From Planctomycetota bacterium (GTDB lineage: Bacteria; Planctomycetota; B15-G4), in NCBI GenBank assembly GCA_029245865.1, contig JAQWOM010000042.1, positions 1 through 64,000 on the forward strand: DNA of 64,000 nucleotides. Direction: 5' to 3'. The position numbers and the translations under genes were made by a program. Below, one piece after another: positions 11,203 to 20,403 of this stretch (positions are counted from its first letter, which is position 1; every line of letters begins with the position of its first letter). The notes beneath the pieces were generated by a model, which made no database searches, was not told where the DNA came from, and worked only from the letters and a program-made list of their open reading frames with translations.

Positions 11203-12624
11203 TTACGCTCCCCAGCTGTCGCCGAGTTTTTCCATCCACTCGTGTGTGAGTTCGTCGAGCTCTTTCCGGAGCGGAATGTGAGTCGCACGCAGGTCTTGTA
11301 GCTCCCAGGGATCTTGCTCGAGATCAAAGAGCATCCACGGTTCTTTCTGGGTGCGTGCGTACAGATAGCGTTCGGTGCGAACACCGCGCCAGCCGGGCCA
11401 TGGAGTGATCGTGGTGTCCCACGCCGCGAGATAAGCAGCTTCCTGTGCTGAGGCAGCGGGATCTCCGAGCAAGCTGGCTGAAAGGTCTGCTCCGTCAATC
11501 CCTGCCGGGGGGCTGATGCCCGAGAGGCCGAGCAATGTGGGAAAGATGTCGGGCGCTCCGAAAGGGGAGGCAAAAGTGGACGCTGCTTTCACTTTGCCTG
11601 GCCAGCGCACGAGAAACGGAACTCCGGTGGATTCGTGGTAAGGCATCTCCTTCCCGAGGTAGTTGAATGAACCCATCATGTTGCCGTGATCAGACGCGTA
11701 GATGACGATGGTGTTCTCTGTGAGGCCTCGTGCTTCGAGGTAATTCATGAGGCGCTCGAATTCATGGTCGATGGCTTCGATGAGCCCGTAGTAGAGCGGG
11801 AGATCGACACGCGCGATGCGCTCGGCATCGCCGCCACGTGGCACATTCGGCGGCAGTGTGATGCGTTTCTGGTGGCGGTATTTTTCGGGTGGCACAAACG
11901 GGTCGTGGGGAGCACCCCATGAGAGCATGCACAGCCACGGCCGCTCATCTGTGTTTCCGTTCTCGATGAAATCCAAGGCAAGGTCGGTTTCCATGGTTGG
12001 GCGGAAGAGCCCCTCGCCGGTGACCTTTTGATCCTTGCCCGTGAAATAGCTCCAGCGCTGGTAGTCGTGGACAGGCTTCACGCCTACAGCCCAACTGTCG
12101 TCGAAACCAAACCGAAGTGGACCGGGCGCAAGGTTTGCTGCTCCCAGGTGCCATTTGCCGATGTAACCGCAGCGGTAGCCTGCGTCGCGAAAGGTGGTGC
12201 CCAGCGTTGGCAGTGAGCCGGGCTTCCATTGTCGCCGACCTTCCACGCCGAAGTTTCGTTCTGACGTGTTGGTGAGCATGCCGTTGCGGTTGCCCCAGGT
12301 TCCGGTCATGAGTGACGCACGATAAGGGCGGCAGAGTGGTGTGTTAGCAACAGCGCTGGTAAAGCGTGCACCTTGCCTGGCAAAGCTGTCGAATCCTGGG
12401 GTGGCAATCTGCTCGTTGCCATAACAGCCCATGGACATGGAGCGGTGGCTGTCAGAGAGCACGTAGAGAATGTTGGGGCGCTTGGCAGGTTCGTCGTCAG
12501 CCGCGTGTGGATTCGCCCAGACCGCTGGAATCCCGCTCGTGGCGGGCAGCGCTGCGAGGGCTGCTGCCGACTTCAGGAGTTGGCGGCGCGATGGATCAGC
12601 AGGAGATGGCCGATGGTGAGGCAC
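11203..12624 (-). CDS. Tat-exported arylsulfatase-type enzyme (Cys-type)
   Basis: The 473-residue protein has an N-terminal twin-arginine signal (SRRQLLKSAAALAALPATSG) and a sulfatase fold. The active-site signature CRPYRASLMTG (C-x-P-x-R) is near residue 98; in this family the cysteine is oxidised to formylglycine by a separate maturase. The first metal site reads SDSHRSMSMGCYG, as in many family members with a single Asp, and YASDHGNMMG supplies the second metal site. The substrate would be a sulfate ester, perhaps on polysaccharide. No ATG fits in front of the signal, so I chose GTG 12622-12624; the frame stays open further upstream but looks random. It is divergent from the next sulfatase-like gene, with about 285 bases between the two starts in which I see no clear signal. 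Confidence 0.85.
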   Translation of the reverse strand: MPHHRPSPADPSRRQLLKSAAALAALPATSGIPAVWANPHAADDEPAKRPNILYVLSDSHRSMSMGCYGNEQIATPGFDSFARQGARFTSAVANTPLCRPYRASLMTGTWGNRNGMLTNTSERNFGVEGRRQWKPGSLPTLGTTFRDAGYRCGYIGKWHLGAANLAPGPLRFGFDDSWAVGVKPVHDYQRWSYFTGKDQKVTGEGLFRPTMETDLALDFIENGNTDERPWLCMLSWGAPHDPFVPPEKYRHQKRITLPPNVPRGGDAERIARVDLPLYYGLIEAIDHEFERLMNYLEARGLTENTIVIYASDHGNMMGSFNYLGKEMPYHESTGVPFLVRWPGKVKAASTFASPFGAPDIFPTLLGLSGISPPAGIDGADLSASLLGDPAASAQEAAYLAAWDTTITPWPGWRGVRTERYLYARTQKEPWMLFDLEQDPWELQDLRATHIPLRKELDELTHEWMEKLGDSWGA

Positions 12625-12908
12625 GTGAAATGAGCTCGTCGGGCTTTCGATGAAGGAGGGGTTTGAACAAGGGTACGTGCGCGCTCTCGAGAGACCCTGG
12701 ATCGAACGCTTTTCCAGAGTCTTGGGTGGCGCACGCGGCGCCGCCGCTCGTCGAAGTTGCCACCAGGATAGACGGTAATGACGGACTCGTAGCGATTCAT
12801 GTTGGCGAACCGGCCGCGCCCCCGCTTTTCTGGGCATCAGGCCATTTCGTGAGCCACTCGTGACAGTCGCTCAAGCGCTCACCATGGGCGCGGTGATAGG
12901 CTGAGTGG

Positions 12909-15176
12909 ATGTCCAGTGCACCGTTTCGATTCGCAAGATTCCGCTTGAGGTTTCTCGCTCTCAGCATGCTTGCGGCAACGGCTTGTGGAGACTCGGGGCA
13001 GGCTCCCCCACGTTTTCCAGACTCACCGCCTGTCATCCTCGTAATTATAGACACCCTTCGAGCTGATCATCTGGGCTTTGATGGTTATGCCTTGCCGACC
13101 AGCCCTTTTTTGGACGAGCTTGCTGCGCAGTCGCATCAGTTCTCCGCCAACACGACTCAGTGCAATGCCACGTTTGCGTCAATCACATCCATTCTGACTG
13201 GCCTCTACCCCAAGACCCACCGGAACTACACGGCCGTGGCTGTCAAAGGGGTCTCGAGTGCGAGTGATGACGCGTCGACTCTGGCTGAGCGATTGCGCGC
13301 TCAGGGCTACTACACGACGGCTGTGCTCAGTCATCCGAGCATGACGCAGCGCCTTACGGGCACGGCTCTCGACCGTGGATGGGATTCGTTCTCGACGCTT
13401 TCGGGCTACATCCCGGCGGAAGAGCGACGGCATGTCACAGGCAAAGCAGAGCAGACGACCGAACGAGCGTTCAAGCAACTCGACGAGTGGGCCATGACGG
13501 ACTCGGAGAGCCCGCTCTTCATATGGGTGCACTACTTTGATCCGCACACGCCCTACGACCCGCCGAAGGAGAAGCGCAATCGGTTTCTTCGCCAACATCT
13601 CGCGGCGGCTGGTTATTCAGTGCATGAAGAAGCCTTGGCGTCGCTTGAGCCCAGAGGCGGGGCCCGCCAGGCTTACATTGATGGGATTCTGGATGACGCT
13701 GAGCGTCAGGCAGTGCGGTTGGCCAACGGACGCGCTTTGTATGACGCTGAGATTTTGGCGTGTGACGAGCAAATCGCCCGCCTCTTCGAAAGATTGCGTG
13801 AAGAGGGGCTCTTCGACGAAGCCTTGGTGATTGTGTTGGCTGATCACGGAGAGAACCTTGAAGACGAAGCCTGGGGGCACGGTTCCATCAACTTCAGCCA
13901 CCAGAGATTGTTTGAGGGCGTGACGCGGACGCCGATGCTCGTCAAGCTGCCCCGTCAATCCGACGGTTCAGTGAGTGCGGCGCTGACGCAGAACATCGAT
14001 GTGCTTCCAACCGTCGTCGAACTCCTGGGTCTTGCTGTAGATCCAGTCACGGAGGGGCGCAGCCTTGTGCCTCTCTTGGATGACCCCAAGGCCAGAGTGC
14101 ATGAGCAGGTCTTCGTGGAGTCTTCCGACCATGTCGAGAAAGGATTGCGGACGGAGACACTCAAATTTGTGGACGGACTGAACCCGGAACCGCAGGTTTT
14201 TGACTGGGTTCAGGATCCAAATGAAACGCGAGACATTGCGAGCGAACTGCCTGCAGGAACCCTGCTCGGCTTGAGTGAGGCCATGCGGTCATTTCGCCCG
14301 TTGAACGCGGTTGGTGTTCGTGCCATTCCGGATACAGCACCTTATGAACTGATCGTGACAGTGAACTTTGACGAAGCGCGCACGGAATCCGTGGTGGGTG
14401 CTTCCGCGCGGATTGAACCGCAGCGGGTCGCATTCACGATGGCCGTTGACGAAGAACCACTCGAGGTGCTCTTGTTTCTCGACCGACCGATGCGCGGCAG
14501 TCGCTGGACTGTGTCGCATTCGGCGAGAAGAGATCTTCCCGATTCAATCCACCTGGGGCGTACGCCGTTGGCTGAGACAGCCGCTGTGCCGATCTGGCAT
14601 GCGCGTGACTCTCTCGGTGTGGGTGGGCAGCCAGTCGCGGCGAACGATGTTGGTGACACGGTCACTCTCCAGCAGGACGACACTCTCGGGCATTGGAGTC
14701 TTCAACTCGGACCCGACGTATCGGAAGATGTTGTTGTTGAACTTCAATTCGCAAACAGCGCGCCGACCGCGCTGAAGTTCTTGGGTGGTGTCGGTTTTAA
14801 CTTTCTTGGCCCTGCACCAAGTTCGCGTATTGCGCATCTGAAGGGGACCGTAGAAACGGGTGCCGAATCTGCCAGCCTGGGTTGGCCTCCGGAGCGCGGG
14901 CCTCTGTTCGCTGCAGTGAAGATTCATGATCGCTGGCCAGACACCCGAAATGTCATCTGGAATGGTCAGCGCGTTGCCGAGGATTTGCTGGAGTTTGTGC
15001 TCCCACCAGACACACGCATCACGGCAGATCTCCTGGGTGCGCGGGACGGATGGATCGAGCCCGAGGGCGCCCTCATTCTTTTCACGACAACTGCCTCGCA
15101 GCAGGTTGAACTCGATACGAGCGGTCTGGCCCCGGAGGCCGTCGAGGAGTTGCGCGCTCTGGGTTACGTGAAATAG
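12909..15176 (+). CDS. Sulfatase-like lipoprotein of the alkaline phosphatase superfamily
   Basis: The 755-residue protein begins with a lipoprotein signal; the lipobox cysteine is C26 in AATACGDSG. The catalytic domain (about 40-440) has the metal motif VIIDTLRADHLG, the second site VLADHGENLED, and HGSINFSH. At the nucleophile position the sequence reads TFASITSILTG instead of C-x-P-x-R, so the nucleophile is probably threonine and formylglycine is not expected. It may therefore be a phosphodiesterase or phosphotransferase rather than a sulfatase. Residues about 460-740 are a beta-rich extension with no recognised domain. It ends in LRALGYVK, a tail common in lipoprotein members of this family. 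Probably periplasmic. Confidence 0.8.
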   Translation: MSSAPFRFARFRLRFLALSMLAATACGDSGQAPPRFPDSPPVILVIIDTLRADHLGFDGYALPTSPFLDELAAQSHQFSANTTQCNATFASITSILTGLYPKTHRNYTAVAVKGVSSASDDASTLAERLRAQGYYTTAVLSHPSMTQRLTGTALDRGWDSFSTLSGYIPAEERRHVTGKAEQTTERAFKQLDEWAMTDSESPLFIWVHYFDPHTPYDPPKEKRNRFLRQHLAAAGYSVHEEALASLEPRGGARQAYIDGILDDAERQAVRLANGRALYDAEILACDEQIARLFERLREEGLFDEALVIVLADHGENLEDEAWGHGSINFSHQRLFEGVTRTPMLVKLPRQSDGSVSAALTQNIDVLPTVVELLGLAVDPVTEGRSLVPLLDDPKARVHEQVFVESSDHVEKGLRTETLKFVDGLNPEPQVFDWVQDPNETRDIASELPAGTLLGLSEAMRSFRPLNAVGVRAIPDTAPYELIVTVNFDEARTESVVGASARIEPQRVAFTMAVDEEPLEVLLFLDRPMRGSRWTVSHSARRDLPDSIHLGRTPLAETAAVPIWHARDSLGVGGQPVAANDVGDTVTLQQDDTLGHWSLQLGPDVSEDVVVELQFANSAPTALKFLGGVGFNFLGPAPSSRIAHLKGTVETGAESASLGWPPERGPLFAAVKIHDRWPDTRNVIWNGQRVAEDLLEFVLPPDTRITADLLGARDGWIEPEGALILFTTTASQQVELDTSGLAPEAVEELRALGYVK

Positions 15177-15215
15177 CGAGCAGGCGAGTCGTTCCGTGAC
15201 CTCGGGCTCTTTGCA

Positions 15216-16373
15216 GTGCACACTGAAAAGGTGGTCACTCCAGCGCCCATAGCGAGCCGCGTGCCGCTCATGCCCCATGTTTGGACGGGCGGCCAGTACA
15301 GCATGTTCCGGGTCTTGCTCGGGCTCTCGCTTGCCGGGCATTTCGCATGGCTGCTGGTGTTCGGTGTGGCCAGCGCAGGTGAGTTTCTACGCGGCATGCT
15401 GGTCCTTGGCATTGGACTTCAGTTGCTGGTGGCTGTCGGGTGGAAGGACCGTGCCTCGGCCCTGGTGCTGGTGCTGATGTGGGCTTCTCTTTGTGGGCGA
15501 GATCCGCACCTGCCGGTTACCGGACAGGCGATCGTGATGCTCTTGCTGCTGTTGCACGCAGCGATGCCGCGGGCTCCCTACGGGTCACTGGAAGCGTATG
15601 GGCGCCTCGACCCGCGTGGTCGCTGGAAGTACAACAGCAGATTGTGGGGAGTCGGGTGGTGTGTCCTCGTCGTGGTCTGTGGCGTGTGGTTCGGATTCCT
15701 TCTGGCCAGGCCGCTTGCCGATTTTTGGGCCGTGACTCCCTCTCCGGAATTCACCGCATGGGTTGGCTTGGTTTTCGCCCTGCTGCTTGGTCCGCTTGCG
15801 CTCTTGCGGAGCACTCGGCCGTGGCTCTGGACGTTTTCTCTTGGGGCTGCTCTGGCGCAGTTTGCTTTTGCAGAGAGCGTGAGTGCAGCACCCGCCATCC
15901 TTCTGCTGTATGCCTTTACATTTGATCCGAGGTGGATCGGAATGATGTGGGGTCAAAGTCCGTCGACCATCTATTACGACGGAGAGTGCGGACTGTGCCA
16001 CCGCTTTGTGCGCCTGTTGTTAGCGGAAGATCGTGATGGGAGGGCCTTTCGCTTTGCGCCCTTGCATGGCAGCACCTTCACGAAATCGCTCTCGAGAGCA
16101 TCACTCGGGGCATCACCCGAGGCATGGCCTGACAGCATCGTTGTGTGCACCCCGAATCAAGATCTCCTGTTGCGTTCGGACGCCGTGCGGCACTGCTTGA
16201 ATCGCTTAGGAGGGGTCTGGCGGTTGATCGGAGGGCTTCTGGGTCTCCTGCCGCGGGCCATGAGAGATGGGGTCTACGACCGCCTCGCCTCGGTTCGAAA
16301 GTCTTTCTTCGCGACTCCTGAGAGCAGTTGTCCTGCTCTTCCTCCAGACCTGCAGCAGCGATTTTTGCCCTGA
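15216..16373 (+). CDS. Membrane protein with C-terminal DUF393 (DCC thiol-oxidoreductase-like) domain
   Basis: The 385-residue protein has six or so hydrophobic segments between about 30 and 240, beginning WTGGQYSMFRVLLG, and then a DUF393 domain. That domain starts TIYYDGECGLC, with a CxxC pair at C258 and C261, a thioredoxin-like redox motif. DUF393 proteins are proposed to be thiol-disulfide oxidoreductases; here the domain is tethered to a membrane part. The start is uncertain: GTG 15216 is listed, but ATG 15270 (MPHVWTGG) is equally plausible. It follows the sulfatase-like gene by 39 bases and may be co-transcribed. Confidence 0.75.
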   Translation: MHTEKVVTPAPIASRVPLMPHVWTGGQYSMFRVLLGLSLAGHFAWLLVFGVASAGEFLRGMLVLGIGLQLLVAVGWKDRASALVLVLMWASLCGRDPHLPVTGQAIVMLLLLLHAAMPRAPYGSLEAYGRLDPRGRWKYNSRLWGVGWCVLVVVCGVWFGFLLARPLADFWAVTPSPEFTAWVGLVFALLLGPLALLRSTRPWLWTFSLGAALAQFAFAESVSAAPAILLLYAFTFDPRWIGMMWGQSPSTIYYDGECGLCHRFVRLLLAEDRDGRAFRFAPLHGSTFTKSLSRASLGASPEAWPDSIVVCTPNQDLLLRSDAVRHCLNRLGGVWRLIGGLLGLLPRAMRDGVYDRLASVRKSFFATPESSCPALPPDLQQRFLP

Positions 16374-16541
16374 AGCCCTGAAGGAGCATGAAGAGTCGAG
16401 AGAAGATGTGTGGGGATCCAGATCTCCATGGAAGACTGACTTTCGGCACTTCTGGACCTTGGACACCTGTCCGACGAGAATGCTCGACTTCTTGGCATCG
16501 ATTCATCGCGCCTTTCGTCTTCATCTTCAGGATCGACCCTC

Positions 16542-18080
16542 ATGGCCCGCAACATCAAGCCCCGCAGCGAGGACTATGCGCAGTGGTACCTCGACGTCAT
16601 CAAGGCCGGCGAGTTGGCGGATCACAGTCCAGTGCGCGGGTGCATGGTCATCCGGCCAGAGGGCTTTGCGGTGTGGGAGGCCATTCAGAAAGACCTCGAC
16701 GCACGGTTCAAGGAGACCGGGCACGTCAACGCGTACTTCCCGCTTCTTATTCCGCAGAGTTTTCTGACGAAAGAAGCGCAGCATGTCGAGGGCTTTGCGA
16801 TGGAGTGCGCCATCGTGACGCACAGCAAGCTTGAGAAATCTGGCGATGGCACTCTTCGTCCCGCAGGGGCATTAGAAGAACCGCTCATTGTTCGGCCAAC
16901 ATCCGAAACAGTGATTGGTCACATGTACAGCCAGTGGGTTCAGAGCTACCGCGATCTTCCTGTGCTTATCAATCAATGGGCAAATGTGATGCGCTGGGAA
17001 ATGCGCACGCGCTTGTTTTTGCGCACTTCCGAATTCCTCTGGCAAGAGGGTCACACGGCACACGAAACAGCCGAAGAGGCGCAAGAAGAGACGCTTCGCA
17101 TGCTCGACGTGTACGCATCGTTCGCAGAGGAGTCGTTGGCGCTCCCGGTGGTCAAGGGTCGCAAGACGCCCTTCGAGCGTTTTCCCGGAGCCGAGGAAAC
17201 GTACACCATCGAAGGACTGATGCAGGACGGGAAGGCCTTGCAGTGCGGCACAAGTCACAACCTGGGTCAGAATTTCAGCCGTGCCTTCGATATCGACTAC
17301 CTCGGGCGCGACAACAAGCAGCACCTGGCGTGGACCACCAGTTGGGGCGTGTCCACGCGACTGATTGGCGCCTTGATCATGGCGCACAGCGATGATGAGG
17401 GCTTGGTCTTGCCTCCCAAGGTTGCACCGATCGTGTTGTCCGTCATCCCGATCTTTCGGAAGGACGAAGACAAGGCTCAGGTGGCCGCAGCGATCGACGC
17501 CTTGATGAGTCAGTTGGTCGGTGAGGGCGAAGTGGCGGCAGGCGAAAAACGACTTTCCCCTGGCGGCTTGAAGACGTATTTCTTCGATAAGAGCACTCAC
17601 CAGAAGATTGTCGTGGACTGGCGGTCGGTGCGCCCTGGCGACAAGCAGTACCACTGGGAGCAGCGAGGTGTGCCCTTCCGCATCGAAGTGGGCCCGCGAG
17701 ATGTCGAAAAGCAGACTTTTGTTCTGAAACGCCGCGTCGATCGCGAAAAAGAGTTCCTTCCCTTTGCCGCGGCGACGCCAGATTGGCTGAGAGGCATCTT
17801 GGATGTCGCTCAGGCAGAACTCTTAACGCGTGCGCGCACCTTTCGCGATGGCAGCACGCGCCGCGTGAAGAGCTATGACGAGATGAAAGAAGTCTTGAAG
17901 GAAGAGGGTGGTTTTGTGCGTTGCCACTTCAAGCCTGATCGAGCTCGTGAGCAGCAGGTCAAGGACGAGACAAAGGCCACTGTGCGCTGCATTCCGTTTG
18001 AGCAAGAAGCGGGCGGCGGAAAGTGCATCCTGTCCGGAGAAGACTGTGACGAAGAAGTGATCTTCGCGCAGGCATACTGA
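16542..18080 (+). CDS. proS: Prolyl-tRNA synthetase, type 3 (archaeal/eukaryal-like)
   Basis: The 512-residue class II synthetase charges tRNA-Pro. It has the type 3 start (SEDYAQWYLDVIKAGELAD), the RPTSETVIGHMYSQW segment and the class II motif 2 region RWEMRTRLFLRTSEFLWQEGHTAH. The editing (INS) domain of bacterial-type ProRS is absent. It ends in the short hydrophobic FAQAY tail typical of type 3 enzymes. This form is found in a minority of bacterial phyla. No clear ribosome site precedes ATG 16542. The 168 bases upstream hold no recognised element. The amidohydrolase gene follows after 17 bases. Confidence 0.95.
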   Translation: MARNIKPRSEDYAQWYLDVIKAGELADHSPVRGCMVIRPEGFAVWEAIQKDLDARFKETGHVNAYFPLLIPQSFLTKEAQHVEGFAMECAIVTHSKLEKSGDGTLRPAGALEEPLIVRPTSETVIGHMYSQWVQSYRDLPVLINQWANVMRWEMRTRLFLRTSEFLWQEGHTAHETAEEAQEETLRMLDVYASFAEESLALPVVKGRKTPFERFPGAEETYTIEGLMQDGKALQCGTSHNLGQNFSRAFDIDYLGRDNKQHLAWTTSWGVSTRLIGALIMAHSDDEGLVLPPKVAPIVLSVIPIFRKDEDKAQVAAAIDALMSQLVGEGEVAAGEKRLSPGGLKTYFFDKSTHQKIVVDWRSVRPGDKQYHWEQRGVPFRIEVGPRDVEKQTFVLKRRVDREKEFLPFAAATPDWLRGILDVAQAELLTRARTFRDGSTRRVKSYDEMKEVLKEEGGFVRCHFKPDRAREQQVKDETKATVRCIPFEQEAGGGKCILSGEDCDEEVIFAQAY

Positions 18081-18097
18081 GGTCGGAGGTAAGCACT

Positions 18098-19321
18098 GTG
18101 GTCACTCGACGAAGGCTGCTGCAGATCGCTGGTGTCTCAGCGGTCGGAGTTCTTGCAGCCCGACTCTCTATTCCACGTGCTTTGCGAGCGCCAATCCCGC
18201 GGGAACTCGAAGGAGAGGCCGCGCAATTCCTCGAAGGGCTGTTCGCAGATCTCGACCGGAGCAAAGTCTGGGATATGCACTCCCATCTGATCGGTACGGG
18301 GGATGGGGGCAGTGGATGTCGCGTGTCGGACACCTTGCGCAGTCAGTTGAATCCTGTGGAGCGATTCCGGTACGACGTTTATCTCGCAGCTACCGGAGTC
18401 AAGGAAGACGGTGATATGGATCGCACCTACGTGGAGCGAGTGCTGGATTTGCAGCGCCTTGCAAATCCACAAGGGCGCATGATCTTACTGGCGTTGGACG
18501 AAGTGGTTGAACCCGGCGGAACAGTGCGGCCGGGAGTTGTGCCGTTTTACACGCCGAATGACTACGTGCTTGCAGTGGCGAGAGAGCACAGGGAATTCGA
18601 GCCGGGTGTGTCTATTCACCCCTATCGCACGGATGCTGTTGAACGATTGAACTCTGCCCACTCCAAGGGCGCTCGCCTGGTGAAGTGGCTGCCGTCTGTT
18701 CAGCACATTGACCCCTCGTCGCCTGAGTGCGACGCGTTTTATGAGGGCCTTGCGGAGCTAGGGATTCCTTTGCTCAGCCATGCCGGCGAAGAAGTTGCCA
18801 TGCCTGGCGAGCAGCAGGCCCTCGGGAACCCACTTCTTCTGCGCCGAGCCCTCGACGCGGGCGTGAAGGTGATCATGGCGCATGGTGCGAGCCTTGGAAG
18901 CAATGTTGACCTTGACGAGTCAGAGGGCCGTCGAACTCGCAAGCCTTCCTGGGAGTTGCTCTTGCGGCTCATGAAAGACCCGCGTTACGAACGCCAGCTC
19001 TTTGCAGATATCTCTGCCATCACACAGTTCAATCGTTGTGGTGATCCGCTGCGAGCTTTCCTTTGCGAGAGCGACCTTCATTATAGGTTGGTGAATGGAA
19101 GCGACTATCCGCTGCCCGCCATTGACCCATTAATCAGCACGTGGAAGTTGGTGCATGAAGGCTATCTGACTTCTCGTGAGCGCATGCTTTGCAATGCTGT
19201 CTACGATGCGAATCCTTTGTTGTTCGATTTTGCGGTCAAGCGATGCCTGAAAGTTGAAGAGGGCGGTCGAACTCATCGGTTTTCGCCCAACATCTTCGAA
19301 ACGTCTTGGCTCTTCAGCTAG
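18098..19321 (+). CDS. Tat-signal amidohydrolase-type metal-dependent hydrolase
   Basis: The 407-residue protein starts with a twin-arginine-like signal (TRRRLLQIAGVSAVGVLAA) and then a TIM-barrel amidohydrolase (Amidohydro_2 type). WDMHSHLIG supplies the first metal histidines, LLSHAGEE and IMAHGAS later metal ligands, and NGSDYPLP the final aspartate. The reaction is unknown; relatives include decarboxylases and hydrolases. The start is GTG 18098, preceded by GGAGG about ten bases upstream. It follows proS closely, but the functions look unrelated. The export signal suggests it works in the periplasm. Confidence 0.75.
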   Translation: MVTRRRLLQIAGVSAVGVLAARLSIPRALRAPIPRELEGEAAQFLEGLFADLDRSKVWDMHSHLIGTGDGGSGCRVSDTLRSQLNPVERFRYDVYLAATGVKEDGDMDRTYVERVLDLQRLANPQGRMILLALDEVVEPGGTVRPGVVPFYTPNDYVLAVAREHREFEPGVSIHPYRTDAVERLNSAHSKGARLVKWLPSVQHIDPSSPECDAFYEGLAELGIPLLSHAGEEVAMPGEQQALGNPLLLRRALDAGVKVIMAHGASLGSNVDLDESEGRRTRKPSWELLLRLMKDPRYERQLFADISAITQFNRCGDPLRAFLCESDLHYRLVNGSDYPLPAIDPLISTWKLVHEGYLTSRERMLCNAVYDANPLLFDFAVKRCLKVEEGGRTHRFSPNIFETSWLFS

Positions 19322-19345
19322 GTGCTCTTCTGAGGCGGTGCCGGG

Positions 19346-19351
19346 TATAGT
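19346..19351 (+). promoter_or_regulatory. Possible -10 element for nadA
   Basis: TATAGT matches five of six bases of the sigma-70 -10 consensus and stands 41 bases before the nadA start. No convincing -35 hexamer lies 16-18 bases upstream, so this is a weak prediction. Confidence 0.3.
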
Positions 19352-19392
19352 GCAGCCCGGTTTGCTCGTCTCACTCCCGCTTGCATAGGTAT

Positions 19393-20367
19393 ATGGATCA
19401 CTCGACCAGCGTCATAGGTGCTCAAGACCGTCCTGCGGTGGATCCCACCCTGGACCTAGAGGCTGAAATCGCCGAGCTGAAACGGAAACGCCATGCGGTC
19501 ATCTTGGCGCATTACTACCAGGACGAAGAGATCCAAGACCTCGCTGATTATGTGGGTGACAGTCTCGGGCTGTCTCAGCGTGCAGCTGAGACGGATGCGG
19601 ATGTGATCGCTTTTTGTGGTGTCCACTTCATGGCCGAAACGGCCAAGATTTTGAACCCCGAGAAGACGGTCTTGCTACCAGACGTTGATGCGGGTTGCAG
19701 TCTTGCTGACCGTTGTCCGCCAGACGGGTTCGCTGAGTGGCTCAAGGGTTACCCGGATCATGTCGTGGTGAGCTACATCAACACAACGGCGTCCATCAAG
19801 GCCTTGAGTGACATCATTTGCACTTCCAGCAATGCTGTGCGCGTTGTCGAGTCGATTCCAGAAGACAAGAAAATCGTGTTTGCGCCAGACCGCCATCTCG
19901 CTCGTTGGGTCGAGAAGAACACCGGTAGGCAACTCGTGAAGTGGCCTGGGTTCTGCGTCGTGCACGAACAATTTGCGGCACGGAAGTTGGTTGAACTCAA
20001 GGCCGCCACTCCCGAGGCAGAGTTAATTGCGCACCCTGAGTGTGAAGATTCAGTGCTTTGTCTCGCAGATTACATCGGATCCACCACGGGCCTTGTCAGC
20101 CATGTGGAGCACAGCCCGAAGAAATCGTTCATCGTTGCAACAGAGATGGGCGTCATGCATCAGATGCAGCGTGTACGTCCAGATGCCACGCTGATTGGGG
20201 CGCCGCCGAGTTCTGGATGCCAATGTGCAACATGCCCCTACATGCGGCTGAACACGCTCGAAAAGCTGTACGTGGCCCTTCGCGATCTTTCACCCGAGGT
20301 GACCTTGGACGAAGATGTTCGGGTCGCCGCCTTGAAGCCGGTGGAGCGCATGTTGGCGCTTGGCTGA
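19393..20367 (+). CDS. nadA: Quinolinate synthase A
   Basis: The 324-residue [4Fe-4S] enzyme condenses iminoaspartate with dihydroxyacetone phosphate to make quinolinate for NAD synthesis. Family motifs are [20 protein letters not shown], the first cluster cysteine in [10 protein letters not shown], the second in AHPEC, and the third in [11 protein letters not shown] start at ATG 19393; a TTG at 19381 is in frame but has no support. nadC lies 18 kb downstream and nadB is not in the window, so the NAD genes are scattered. Confidence 0.95.
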   Translation: MDHSTSVIGAQDRPAVDPTLDLEAEIAELKRKRHAVILAHYYQDEEIQDLADYVGDSLGLSQRAAETDADVIAFCGVHFMAETAKILNPEKTVLLPDVDAGCSLADRCPPDGFAEWLKGYPDHVVVSYINTTASIKALSDIICTSSNAVRVVESIPEDKKIVFAPDRHLARWVEKNTGRQLVKWPGFCVVHEQFAARKLVELKAATPEAELIAHPECEDSVLCLADYIGSTTGLVSHVEHSPKKSFIVATEMGVMHQMQRVRPDATLIGAPPSSGCQCATCPYMRLNTLEKLYVALRDLSPEVTLDEDVRVAALKPVERMLALG

Positions 20368-20403
20368 GATTGAGCTGGCGCGTTCGGGCCACGCCGCTCT
20401 CGA

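Noticed and set aside
14544-15341. 265-residue minus-strand frame inside the lipoprotein gene
   Set aside because: Antisense shadow; the plus-strand frame has a signal peptide and catalytic motifs.
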